A stretch of 64,000 bases of DNA from Branchiostoma floridae (lineage: Eukaryota > Chordata > Leptocardii > Amphioxiformes > Branchiostomatidae): positions 20,525,255 through 20,589,254 of the forward strand of contig NC_049989.1 in NCBI RefSeq assembly GCF_000003815.2. The letters are read 5' to 3'. The notes beneath the pieces were generated by a model, which was given only the letters and a program-made list of their open reading frames with translations, made no database searches and was not told where the DNA came from. Each line of letters starts with the position of its first letter. The first letter of the stretch is position 1. Below, piece by piece: positions 1 to 13,729 of the stretch. The position numbers were made by a program, and so were the translations under genes.

Positions 1-178
1 TTCTGTTAATGATATTTTCAAAACTTAGTCTATCTGCCCCCTGTATTGAAGACACTGTTTCTTCCTAATGTAGCCGAAACATTGTTAACTACAGTCATGT
101 TTGCTCACAAATAGAAGGTAACAATTTTAAATTTATACATGCCTTCAGCCTATACAATACGCCCTCGGCAACCTCTGC

Positions 179-270
179 TAAACTGGGGTTTCCACTTCTG
201 TGAGTGTGGTCTCTATATAGCTGTGCCGATTCTCTGAATGGCACACGTGTGGAAACCTCAGTCCAGTTTA
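179..270. repeat. Short fold-back (inverted repeat) element
   Basis: The left arm TAAACTGGGGTTTCCAC (179-195) is matched by an inverted right arm, GTGGAAACC...AGTTTA (249-270), with one small bulge. The loop between them is about 50 bases. It lies in the DNAH10 intron after exon 31 and encodes nothing. It could be a very short MITE or the relic of a palindromic insertion; no target-site duplication was recognised. Confidence 0.55.
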
Positions 271-346
271 CCATCTATCCTTCTCCCGTACATTGCATAG
301 ACCAATGTTGAGGATGCGTGTACATGTAGTTAATGCTGCAGTACTA

Positions 347-833
347 CAGTCAAACCTGCCCAAGACGACCACCCGGGGGACCGGGAAAAAGCGGTCGATT
401 TGGACAGGTGGTCTCTGAGAAGAGTATCGACTCAAAACATGCCCGATGCAAAGTATAAATGGTTTCCGTTGTGTTTAATGGCAAATAGCAAGCACACTGC
501 ACGCACGCAAAGAAGCGAGGTGTTTAATGTCAAATACAACACGCACACTGTAAACTGTAAATTTAACCCCAAAATCTGACGCAAACTGGCCGATTTCGGC
601 ACAAAATCGCGCTATTTATCATAAAAAAAATCGATGCCAACCTCAATTTTGAAAATGATGCGGTCGTTATGGGTCCCAGTTTGGGCCGGTCGCGGTCGCT
701 TTGGCCAGGTGGTCGTTGAGAAAAGGTCGCTTAATGCTTACGTCAATGGGAAAATAAATCGGGACCGAGAAAAAGCGGTCGAAATGGCCAGGTGGTCGCT
801 GAGAAGAGGTGGTCGCTCGGGCAGGTTTGACTG
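347..833. mobile_element. MITE with CAGTCAAACCTGCCC terminal inverted repeats, TA target site
   Basis: This 487-bp non-coding element begins CAGTCAAACCTGCCC and ends with the reverse complement GGGCAGGTTTGACTG. It is flanked by TA on both sides (345-346 and 834-835), as expected for Tc1/mariner-type transposition. Subterminal sequence is also inverted (GACCACC near the left end, GGTGGTC near the right). The same family recurs in inverted orientation as the larger 45300-49824 element, and short relatives lie at 4262-4431 and 17605-17748. It sits in the DNAH10 intron downstream of exon 31. The short open frame inside it is not a gene. Confidence 0.8.
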
Positions 834-868
834 TATTTAGATATTTAAAAAAAATGTTTTGTCCGTAC

Positions 869-3800
869 CTCCACCACCTCAGCGATAAGAGACAGCCCCT
901 TCTCCCAGTTCTGTACAGTCTGCAGGAAAGGTCCCACGAACCGCGAGGCTGACATGCTCTGTAGGTTCATGGCATTGTCGTCCAGAATCTGCATGACGTC
1001 GTCAACGGAGCCCAGGATGAACCCACGGTCGGAGGTGCCTATGGAGTAAAAAAATAAGTTATTAAACAAAGAAGTTATTAAACAGCTCAATTCATAATTT
1101 TTCCAGAAAGGAGACAGCTACTTATTTAGTAGTCTGTATCTGTATAGTGATTTGGTGAAACATACCAGCATCTGTATCTGCCCAGTACCTATATAACCAG
1201 TATAACAGCCATTTGGCATAAAACACACAACAGTCACAATGCACAGCAGCAGCTGGTTATATTACATTGAGGAACCTGTTGCATCTAACTTTGCACATGT
1301 AGCTGCAAGTGCTGTTTAAAGCAGCTATACAGTGAGGACACCTTTCAGAGACAGCATAGCACAGAATTCAGCACCAAGGACAGGTCTATTGTCTAGACTG
1401 TTTAAGGAAAAGCAACGTATCTCCACTAAGTTTTATTCAATAGGAAGCTCTCATTTTCTGGTCATTGGTTCAATATGTACCGACTGATCTTACCTTTGAT
1501 GTATTTGTGCACCATAAACTTCATACTGGCCCACGTCTCCTCTACTTCCTTGATGCCCTGTTGGGAAAGACAAAAAGAGATATGAAGTGTGATATAAAGT
1601 CCCTTATCTAAAGAGCATACTTCATTCTAAACTACATATCATTTTGGCATTCCTTCATGACATAATCAAAAGAAGAGCCATAGCCTGAGGTGGTGGCTAC
1701 ATGGAGATGCTTTAGACATATTGACAGTATCAAAGACATGTCAACGTCACTTTTCCAAGACATACCTTACCTTCTTGATACTGACTTTCTTGAATGTGAT
1801 AAGTAAATTCTAAGACAACTAAACGTGCCACCTGTATAGGTAACAAGACATGTACCTTCTCAATACTGAGTTCCTTGGATGCGGAGGTGACGATATCAGC
1901 GATGGTTTCTGCGTAGTTGTGCAGGTCCATGGCAAACAGGTTCTCCAGAGTGAATGTTTCGGGGTTCATGTCAAACGACTTCCCCGTTTTCTCCATCAGC
2001 TCCTTCCAATGGCTGGAAAAAAAGCAATGATGGGGACAAATAATTTTTTTCTGAATCTTTCTACATGTATCTATGCTTTTCACTTTCAATAAACCATTAT
2101 TTGCTCCCTAGATGTGTTGGTTTGTATTTCTGGAAAAGACTGAAAAACTCATCACGGACCAACAAACGTATCTAGCAAAATGAATCAGAAAAGTCCTCTG
2201 ACTCTAATTCTTCTTAGCTGCTTCTAATGGCTGACAGTCAGCAAGGAGAATCAGAACTGTATTTCAATAGCTCAGTCTCATTATTCATTTTATTAAACTG
2301 CTTCATTTCTTTCCATTTCCATACTTAGTTTTATTCTAATTACTTTTAAAAAAAACATTGATTGAACTCCTTCATGGATATGTCGGTTTGTATTTGAAGT
2401 CTGTTATGGATCAAACTGAAAACTTTGAAATCGAACAAGTATTCCCAGGAAAATGTCTGACTGAATCAAAGAAGACCGATGCCAATGCAGTACGTATCTT
2501 ATAGTTCGTGTTACACATAAGACTGTTTCCACATCATTACATGCTCTCAAGTTTTAAAGAATATCCAAAAGTTTCAAAAGAGTGTACCGTTCTCGCAGTG
2601 CCTCGTGCTTGAGATCCACGAAGAGCGGGATGGAGGCCTGGAACTCCCTCATCTTGGCATCCAGGTGATGGGCGCAGGGGAGGCTCTTCACATCCTTCGG
2701 CATCCTCTTCAGCTGCTTGATAAACCCTTCAATACCCTCCACTAGCTGGTTCACGTTCAGGTTGGCCCAGAGGGTCTGGGACCACTCCTCACGGGCGGCC
2801 TGGGGAAATATGGTCACAAAACTTTTAACTACAATCACATTACAACAGAAGGATGCCTATTACAACTACTTCTGATACTAAGCTACTACTACTACTATTA
2901 CTAGGACTACTTCTATGGTTATACTACTACCACAACTACTACTAGGAGGACTACGGTTATGGTACTACTACTGGTACCACTCACCACTACACTACTTCTG
3001 CTACTACTACTTCTTCAAGACAAGTACTACTACTACCACTACTACTATTGCTACCTTTTGCCAAAAAAAACTAAATATAAAAGGCTGCTTCTACAGTCAA
3101 ATTGCATGAAAGGTGTGAACGAAAACAACAAATGTACCAAAAATAAACAATGTTATGCAATAAATAATAGATAACAACTTGTACGTGGGACCTGCATCTA
3201 TTTGTAAACCTGTAAAGTGTCTACACTTCATTGTAATTAATCTGAATATCAAACCTTCTGTTGCTTGTATAGAGTGTAGATCATCTCCAGCCCCTTCATC
3301 TCCTTCTGCACCTGCTGTAGCAGTGGGTACATGGTGATGGGCAGGTCAAACAGACGCTCAGCGTTCGCCAGCTCCTGTCTCTCTCTCTCGTACTTCGCTA
3401 GCTCCTTCTGATACTGTTCCAGAATCTCAACTCCTGCAGAGATAAAATGCAACAGGTATGAAATGTGATGTCTAATAATTTTTACTGATGGTTTCATAGA
3501 GGCAAGAATAATTGCAATGGGACTGTTGAGAGTTTTTAAGTCTTGGAATGAGTACTCAATGAAGTCCAAAGTCTTTCTATGATCTTTTGATGATCTCTGA
3601 TCTCTAAGGTCTGTCAGTAATACTAGTGATCTCCAGGGTTTTTCAATGTTATTGATGATCTCAAAGGTATTCTTAATCCTATGCAAAGATCTCCATGGAT
3701 AATGTTTCTTGGTCTCTCATCCAACAGATGGCAACCAGCAGCTAGAATACCATAAGTTGCCATGAGCTGCCTGGCCAAAAGTGGGATAACAATGTTGTAC

Positions 3801-6800
3801 ATGGGAAGATTACAGACGGAGATCAACAGAGGTGAGGGTGCAGGTGTGCTTTTCTATACAGAAATCAATTAATGAAGATTGGTATAAGGTGGACTAAAAA
3901 CTCATTGTGTTTGGAGGAATAGGACCATGTTAATGCCAAAGATATTACTTTTTTAACTTCTTTATCATCATAAAAAGGATTTGGTTGTGTCAAGAACTCT
4001 AACATCTTCCTGAAGTACCCACTAAGCCAGCTGCAGACCTCACCTTTGTCTAAGTCTGCCCCCACGGCTCCCGGTCCCTCAGCGTGGAACTTCTCCCCAA
4101 AGTTGTTCAGGTCCTTGTCGTACTCCTGAATCTGTTGCAAGGTGATCTGTGTCCAGCAAGGAAAATGAATAAGAAATAATCTTTACCAGGGACAGGTACC
4201 ATCTGAATGAATTTCTATCACATTAAAACAATGCAAAGTGCTATTAGGTCTCTTATTGCCATAGTCAAACCTGTACAAGTGAACACCTCTACATAAGGCA
4301 GGCTCGGAAATACCATCTGCATATGCAGGTTAGTGCAGGTAAAATTGGAGCTGTACAGGTACCAACTGCCCACATAGACCAGATTTTATTGTTCGTCTGA
4401 GTGGTCTTCTTGGCATTAAGGTTTGACTGTACTTTAATATACTGCAATGACATAAAATTTCCCCAGTGCAGTTTGGCTCCTCATACCCGGTGTAACTGTT
4501 ACACAAGACCTAGCTTCTGGTAGTTATGTAAACCATGTAAGGTGGACAATATTCTATGCAGTGTAATTTGGTATACCAATCTAACCCCAGTGTTTCCTCT
4601 TGTTTCTGATATTCTTCTGTGTCATCTCAAGGATCCAGGTAAAATACATTCTAAACTATGGTGTTTGACATTAGCTAATGACTGTTGTTTTAGCTACAAG
4701 ATGTATGCTGACTGTGAATAAAAGTGTGACAACCCTACTTGTCTGATCAAAGCTTATCTATTTCTACATATCATGGTGTCTATGGGACCACTAGTGGTGT
4801 TTGTAGGTCCACTATTTTTGAGGTGATCACCACCTCACCACATCACCTGACTGTACTCACTTCTAGACTCATATGCTGTGTTTTGTAAACATCAATGAAG
4901 ATAAAAAGGGATGAAAGTTCAACATTAATTTGACATAATCAGGTTATACACAGTAAAGATTGTTCATTGTAGTACTCTAAGTTATGTGCTATCATTTGGT
5001 AACAGCTATCAAGGACTACTTTGACGTCTGGTTAATCTTGGGCTGGGAATATGAGAATTTCAGTTTTTAGTAGTTACAGTTTAAACAGGGTACATGACTT
5101 TAATGGATTATACTAGACCTCTAAACTAAAAAAAATGTGATACTTTGCTACTAATTTATCCAATAGACCATTTCCCCCATTACTCAGTGATTTTACCGAG
5201 AATGGTCAGGATTCATGTTTGTCAAGTTTTGTATGTTTCTCTATCTTCTTCTTCTGCACATCTAAATGTTGAGTAAGTATGAGCCATGGAATTGTTAAAT
5301 TTCTAAATAATACATAACAAATATTAAAATGGGTTGAAGACTGACCTCGGTGAACTTCTTCTTGACAGGTGCAAGGCGTGCGTCCACACGTTTGGAGTCC
5401 AGGAACAGGTCTCCCCAGATCTGGGGCATGTCTTTCACCAGATCCGTCTCCTCTTCTGTCACCTGGGGAGGACATGGGGCAGTTTCAGTATGGAATTTCT
5501 ACACTAATTAATAATTCTGCTTTTAAAAAGTTTAAGTTTCCCGAGCATCTGTAACAGATGCTTAGGGGTGGCGTCCATCCCCGTTTCTGTAGCCCTTGAG
5601 CCACACATGTGTGCAAGTCACTATAGCAGAGGGCTAGTCAGCTTGTAGTGTTGTGTGTTTATCTCTCCTCATTAGTGTTTATTCTTTCTCATTAGTGCCG
5701 AGTGCATAAGCAGAGAATACAGCACATATCATTTCTATTATTTTAAAGTCTTTGGTGTGACCAAATACAAGTCTATCCACTCTGCTATTGCATCTGTCAA
5801 CATTTGCTTTGCACAAAGGAGGCACAGGTTACTAGATTTACTGACACACCTCCCCAGTACTGTATTCTTTAAATTAATGCCTATATATGCCAAAAGGTGT
5901 TTGAAGCTAAAAAAAGTACCAGACACTATAATGTGCTGATAGACTAAATTAAATGTTCTGAGATGTAGCTTGCTACACATTTTCTGCCCTATATTTAAGT
6001 ATTGAGAAGCCCACCTCTATTTTGTACATGCCCAATGTGCGATATCTCTCCTGTAGGTCAACAAATCTCATCTCCACGTCAAGTGAGATGTCCTTGATGT
6101 TGGCGATCACGCCGAGAACAAACTTCAGATCCTCCAAGGTGTCCGGCACCTTCTTCAAGTCAGAGGTCTGGCCCTGGAGACAGAAGACAAAAATCATTAA
6201 GGTTTCTCAATGTATATGAGTAAGGAGGAATTGGTATATCAGCATTCTATTGTATTTAGCTGACATGTATTCTAATGACAGTAATGTTCATCATAACATT
6301 TTTTGCTGTCTCCAATATAAGATTCTTGATTCATACAAATTTTGCAATAAAGAATATCTTATTTAGATTAATTTTAAGACTTTTACCTAAATGCACATTT
6401 TGTTGCTGCAGTAACACTTGCGCTATTACTTTGACCTTTCCCTTCTAACTCTGCTTTTAGTTAAGCATTGTCTTTTCAAAAATCTGATAACCAACAAATT
6501 GATATGGTGAGGCTTTATGTGTGTGTGTACAGGTCGGGGACATAATACCTGTTACAACACTGTGGATAACATTTTGTACAAATCAATAAACCAATTTGAT
6601 GACAAAATAATTCTGATGCCAGCCAATCTCTAGTTCTGTCTTGAGAGTGAAAAGAGAAGGGATCCTTCCCAGTGTGAGTGGGTCAAATAAATCTGTCTGG
6701 ATATGCAGATTGTACTCTTCAGTACAAACCTGGTGTGTTGGTTTACCAAGTATGCCATACAAACAAACCTCCAGTTCCGTCTTGAGAGTGAAGAGCTCTT

Positions 6801-8006
6801 CCTTGGCGGAGTCGTTGAGGAGTTTTCCGAGCGAGCTGACCCAAGCCTTGGCGTGGTCCTGTACCGTGGAGGCCAGCGGAGTCAGCTGCAGCCGGATACA
6901 GTCCTCATCTTTCACCAGGGGCTGCTCAGATACCTGGGAAATGAAAACAAGATTCTATATTAGATTTTATGCCATACCTGGGCCACAATAACAACCGATA
7001 TTGTGGCGTATCACACAGGCTTCCATTGAATGAAGCAAACACGCTCTACAAGCACCATGTTCGGCACAACAACAACAGGCAACTGTAGAGTGGTATCAGA
7101 CTTATATTTGATAATATTATCATTCTATTATCCAGTATTCTATTACCAAGAAGGAAATAAAATAAGTATCTGCCAGTATTAAAACAAGAATGCTTTCTGC
7201 TAATAACATGCTACATGGTTCAATGATTGCACCACTAGTTCAGCACCAAGGACAGATACTGTTCATATTTTCTCAAAGTTATACCGGTTATACTGGCAAG
7301 CTGCCTACATTGAAATTAATAACAAAAACAGCAATTATCTTTTCATTAGCAGTGATAAATATTACCTATTCTGTGAGTATAACATATAACATACAGACCT
7401 CGTGTGCAATCTTGGTGTAAAACTGAAGCTTCTCGTCGTAGGCCACACAGGACGGCTTCTTAGCAGCAAACTTCTCCATCATGATGCCCTGTAGAGGAAG
7501 GAAATACAGTCAGCTGTCTGAACAACTCTGGTCCTGCCACCAGATTCTGGTCATCAGAATTTCTTGGCTTCTTGAGCGGATGATTGATTTGTTAACATGA
7601 TAGAGGAAAACATAATGAATGAATATTCTAGTTTTTGTTTTTATTTTCACTCAGTCTTAGTCTTAGGAACAACCAGTTATACTTTGAAAGTTTCTAAATT
7701 TTTTTAAGTTTTTCAAATCTTAACCATTGCTACCAAAGGTGGTTCCTTTATCATCTTCAGTCACTGAACATTAAAATGCTTAAATCCTAGCAGTAAAGTA
7801 TTTGGATATATTTTGTTATACTGTAGCTCCTATGCTGCATCTGAGGAGGTCTTGGTGCTTAAAGCATATCAGGTCTTATAATTCTGTTCCAATCAATTTG
7901 CCCTCTAACTCATTCTTCCCTATTTGCACTGACTGTTCACATTCATACAGCAAAATATTTCATACATATGCACACACGCACGCACGCACGCACACGCACA
8001 CACACA

Positions 8007-8049
<43 letters not shown>

Positions 8050-11000
8050 ACACAAACAAACACACACAAACAATCACACACACACACACACACGCACACA
8101 CGCACGCGCGCACACACACACACACACAGACCTTGTGCAGTTTCCAGACCGGCCTGTATCTCTTCCACCTGCTCAGGTACTTGTTCAGCGCCATCAGCAT
8201 CTTCTGCACACACACACACGCACACACAAACAGACACACACAAACACAGACACACAGACCTTGTCCAGTTTCCAGAGTGGCCTGTATCTCTTCCACCTGC
8301 TCAGGTACTTGTTCAGTGCCATTAGCATCTTCTGCACATTCTGGGACACAAGCACACACATGTACACACACACAGACACAGACAAACACACACACAGACA
8401 AACAGACAGACCTTGTCCAGTTTCCGGAGTGGCCTGTATCTCTTCCACCTGCTCAGGTACTTGTTCAGTGCCATTAGCATCTTCTGCACATTCTGGGACA
8501 CAAGCACACACATGTACACACACACAGACACAGACAAACACACACACAGACAAACAGACAGACCTTGTCCAGTTTCCAGAGTGGCCTGTATCTCTTCCAC
8601 CTGCTCAGGTACTTGTTCAGTGCCATTAGCATCTTCTGCACATTCTGGGACACAAGCACACACATGTACACACACACAGACACAGACAAACACACACACA
8701 GACAAACAGACAGACCTTGTCCAGTTTCCAGAGCGGCCTGTATCTCTTCCACCTACTCAGGTACTTGTTCAGCGCCATCAGCGTCTTCTGGACGTTCTGG
8801 GAAGCCGTCACAACCAGGTCGATGACCCCGGAGTCTGCCGCGATGTCCGTGAAGAAGCTGAACACGATTGGTTCATCCTCCCCCTCTGCGTGCTGAGGAG
8901 GGGTCTCGATACAGGTGCCATGCATCCAGCGCACAAACAGCTTCGAACTGGAGATAGAAGTAGACACATATTCTAGTAAGTAAATGCTATTGCTAGTTGC
9001 GTTCACTGGACCCACACCCCACCCACCCCCACACATAACTATGAACTTATGAGCAAAGAAGTGAATTGCACCATTAAAACTCCTTAAAGTAGAAACAACA
9101 TGTAACTCTAATTTACCTTTATCTCTTTTCCAATGAAACTAGTCTTTTGGTTTCAAAAATATCTCTAAGTTGATGTATGGTATGTCTAAAAAGTATGTTG
9201 ACCCCTGAATTCTTTTTAGCCATAAAGCAAAAAAATTGATTGATTGGTTGGTTGATTCATAGGCTGATTGGCTGATTGATTGATTGATTGATTGATTGGT
9301 GGGTTGAATAATACTCAATATAATTATAGGTTTGCATCAATAATTCTTGCTGGTAAAATCTGTCAGTTCCCTCACCCTTCCACAGCATCTCTGACACAGT
9401 TCATGCATAGCTTGTAGATCTCGTTGGGGTTTGGCGTGAGGACGATCTCCGGCGCCGACAGCATGGCGTCGATCTGGAAGAGCGGCTTGGGGGACGTGAT
9501 GGCGCGACAGAACCACGACAGGTTTCTCTTCACAAGCTACAGGGAATAACAAGAGGAGGCAATTAGAGATGGTAGACTTCACCCACCCTCCAAATACTGC
9601 ATGTAGGATGTATGGCAATGCAGAGCTGTACGTAGTGTAAAAAATTCATTTCTTGCAACCTGTTTTTTGATCATCCTGTTTTCAGAATCAACAAAAACAT
9701 ATGTCTGTAGTTTGGAAGAAGATTGTAAGAGGGCCAACATTTATACACAAATATCATATCAATAAAAAGTGCAGCTCTGCTATAGACCAAAAATCTCGTT
9801 GTTTCCTCGATGGTACAATAAACTTATCAATCGCTCAGACATGCTTGGAGATACATTATATAATACTGTAACAGTAAAACTTAGATTCAGCAACAACTTA
9901 GATAACTATGTAAAATCGGATGGGAATGATTTAATGTGGCTTGTGACTGAAGGCTATTTCCTGTGCCAAGTGGTGTAGCCAAACCAGGAAGATTAACCCT
10001 TATGTTAGATTTAAGCACGCACCGCTACGAGAGAGTTGTAGACCCTGCTCTCCCAGTAGTTGTAGTAGGAGTGCAGTTTGTTAGATATAAGAACCTACCG
10101 CTGTGAGAGAGTTGTATACTCTTCTCTCCCAGTAGTTGTAGTAGGAGTGCAGTTTGGGGGACTTCCCCGTGTTGGTGTGCACCACCAGGCCCTCCATCTT
10201 GGTGAGGAGAGGACCGATGGCACGGTACTTCCTCGCAAGAAGCTCATAGTCTTTGGACCTCTCCCGCTCAATGTACTCAAAGAATTCCTGTAGAAAGAAA
10301 CAAAGTCAGTAAGCATACCTGCACAGGTAACGGTAACATGATTTGCAGCATCTGACTGCTGTAGCAAGAAAAAATTGGAATCTAGTGGAAGACCTGTACT
10401 ACGTACTCAGGGAATTGTTGTAGAAAACATTCAGTGTTCATTCAGTGTTTCATTACATGCAATAAGAATAAAGTTTATCCCATTCATAATGCTTTCTTTC
10501 CTTATCTTTTTCCTTCCGCTGTTTGTGAATATTCTCATCCATATCTTAAAGGACAAAAACGGACCACAAAACTGAAAGAATTGTACAGGGAAAAGTCAGT
10601 GTTAATAATATGACTTAATGTAAAGATACAAGACTAAAATAGACTAGTTGCTTACCTTAGCCCCTGGTAGTGTCTCCCCAGCCTTGGGAGGAGGAATCTT
10701 GAACAGGTTAGAGTTCTCCACCATGGCCAGGCGAGCGTTGATGTCCCGCGCATTCTTCTGGATCTGGTTCACTAACGACTCAAACTTGCCCATGGCCTTG
10801 GGCGGGAAGACAACGTTAACTCATCAGTTTCCACAACAGATGGACACACAGGCAAGTTAAGAATAATACTTAACTCCTTTTGGGGGACCGTAAGGTGTTT
10901 ATATGATTATCGTTAATACTGGGTCCAGTTCTAGTTATCTTCCTGTAGCTTTCTGAGTAGCTGTGTCAATGCAATTCTCACAGAGAAACAATTTCATAAA

Positions 11001-13384
11001 AAATATCACCAACACATGAAGGACATTTAGTACACTTCAACACCCAGAATAACTCTCTTCTTAGGAGATGAGAAAAGAATACCTCAGCATGGAATGAATG
11101 GAACTTAGTATACAGAAAAAACTACTTTCTTGGTACTTAAAGTTAAACAAATTTAGCAAAAAACAGCACCACCACATGAAGATAAGCAAAAGAATATCTA
11201 TTACTGCTTCAAGACCAATACTAACTGAATGAAATGAAATAAATGAAAAGACAAGAAAAAGACACATCAGCATGGAAAGAATAAAACGTGGTACAGAGAA
11301 AAGGTGCAGATGTACCTGCTGTACTCTGGAGACGTAGTCGTTGATGCCGAGAGAGTTCCAGTTCAGCCGCTTGTAGCCTGGTCGCAGGACTCTCCTCAGC
11401 TCACGAATGTGTTCATCCAGTAACTGGGTCTGCAAAACACAGGAACAAAAAAAATTTAGTTGCAGGTCTAATTTGGCCTTCCTACATGTTACACATCAAT
11501 TATCAACAGTCTATACCTGTCCCTAGTGCTGAAAATATTGTACCTTCCACTGTACATTATAAAATAGAAGGACAGGTATACTTCAGAAGTTTTTGCTTCA
11601 ACCTAGATTTGCTTGTCGACAAACTTGGTCTAAAACACAGAAACAAGACTTAAGCTACAAAACGTACTGGGAATATACTTGATGGATGGCAGTTGAAAAC
11701 ATATAGTAGTCTAATCTGCTAATTGCGAGAAGATGTAGAAAAGGCACCCACAAAACAGCCTTGGCATTTTGAAAATCAGGCAAACAGAAAAAGAAATAAA
11801 TCTTTCTATTTATTTAGTGATTTAAATGTAACTAGATTTAACAACAAGCCAGAGTTTTGTAATGTCTTATAGCTTATTGGGGTTCTGTCAAAAAGTTGTT
11901 GAGTTTCTTACTATAACACAAATTTCCAAAAACTAGCATCAACACACAAGGAAGAAGAGCAACAAGATAATTAGCACTACTTCAAGACCCAGACTAATTT
12001 TCATCTGAGAAGAAAAAATGAAACCTTAGCATAGAAAGAATACAATGTGAAACATTTGCCTACCTCAGCTTCGTCCAGTGAGCCCAGTAGTGAGTGGTAC
12101 CTGTTCAGCATGTGACGCAGTCCGTCCACATACCGGATGTACTTATCCTCCTGGTGATGCAGAAAATGGAAAACATGGCAGAATTCATCACCAAACTCAG
12201 CAAAGTGTATACAGCATCAGAGTAGTATTCATACATTGATAGCTGAAGCCATAAAAATATAAACATAGCACCGTAGGGAAGAAAACGGTTCTTCTGTGCA
12301 AGGATTAGATTTAACTCAACTAGTCTATGACGGCAAAAGCATTTGATCCACTTACATATGTGTGAGTTACTACTAACACTTACTTCATTACTACGTTGCA
12401 GGCATATTCTCTAATCATATAATATAGGTGACAATTGTTAGAGGAAGAAACAAAGATAAACTAAGTCCACAGAACTCTGTGTGCACGTGTGTGTCTGTGT
12501 GTGTGTGTGTGTGTGTGTTTCTCTGCAGAAACTACTTCCCCACATACCTGCAGTGCTACGTTCCTGGCTGTCTCAGGGATAGGAAAGCCCAGCTGTTCCA
12601 TGTACTTAGTCTCTGTGATGATCTCAGACAGCTCAGGGGCAAAGTCTACCACATACTTCACCTTCTTGGATTCTTCACCTTTAAGAAACATGGAAAACTA
12701 AAGTTAGACAATCATCTGAATAATATTTTAAACTCATACACATCACATGACACCATTATCTTGGGATTGCAACACCTTCCAATTGCTATCTTGCTTTGAG
12801 TCTACCCCCAATTGTGATATGTTTGACAGATCTCTATTGCAGTACACCCCAGGTATGCACAGTTTGGATATGCAAGAGTGCCTCATAATGGGGGATGTCA
12901 TACTGGAGATCTGAATGATGTCTTAGACATTATTTTTTCAGGGTGGAGGACGCATATTTCAGTTTGTAAGACCTGTTGACTTTTCTCTCTGCTGCCTAAC
13001 CCATACTTTTGGTGCAGATGGCTGCTTCAGATAGAAGAGAAGAAGGCTAAGAAAAAAAAGGCCAGTACCTAATGCAGGTGCCACTTTGTTGCCCTGTTCT
13101 ATACTTAACCCCATAACTAAAATAAATCTGGTGCCAGACGGCTACTATAGCAGGAAAAAGGACCAGTACCCCCTGCGGCTGCCTCCACCTTGCCCTGACC
13201 GATACCTATTCCCATAACTCAAACAAATCTAGTGCCAGAAAGCTGATACAGCAGGACGAAGAGAAAAACAAAGGCCACTACCAGCTGCGGGTGCCTCCTC
13301 CTTGCCCTGGCCCTCCTCCTCTGTCTGCTGAGGTTTGGCCAGCAGGTTCCTCTTCAGGAAACCTGGTAACACTAGACTAGACTA

Positions 13385-13417
<33 letters not shown>

Positions 13418-13526
13418 AATTACCAGCTGCAGGTGCCTCCTCCTTGCCCTGTCCCTCCTCCTCTGTCTGCTGGGGTTTGGCCAGCAGGTTCCTCTTCAGG
13501 AAACCTGGTAACACTAGACTAGACTA

Positions 13527-13559
<33 letters not shown>

Positions 13560-13668
13560 AATTACCAGCTGCAGGTGCCTCCTCCTTGCCCTGTCCCTCC
13601 TCCTCTGTCTGCTGGGGTTTGGCCAGCAGGTTCCTCTTCAGGAAACCTGGTAACACTAGACTAGACTA

Positions 13669-13729
<61 letters not shown>

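Noticed and set aside
634-840. 68-codon frame and its near-copy at 45167-45499 (minus)
   Set aside because: Both are part of the same MITE family end; similarity reflects the element and not a protein.
7802-9036. Long open frames rich in His/Thr or Cys/Val on both strands
   Set aside because: They are translations of CA/GT repeats and of the exon 21 array in other frames.
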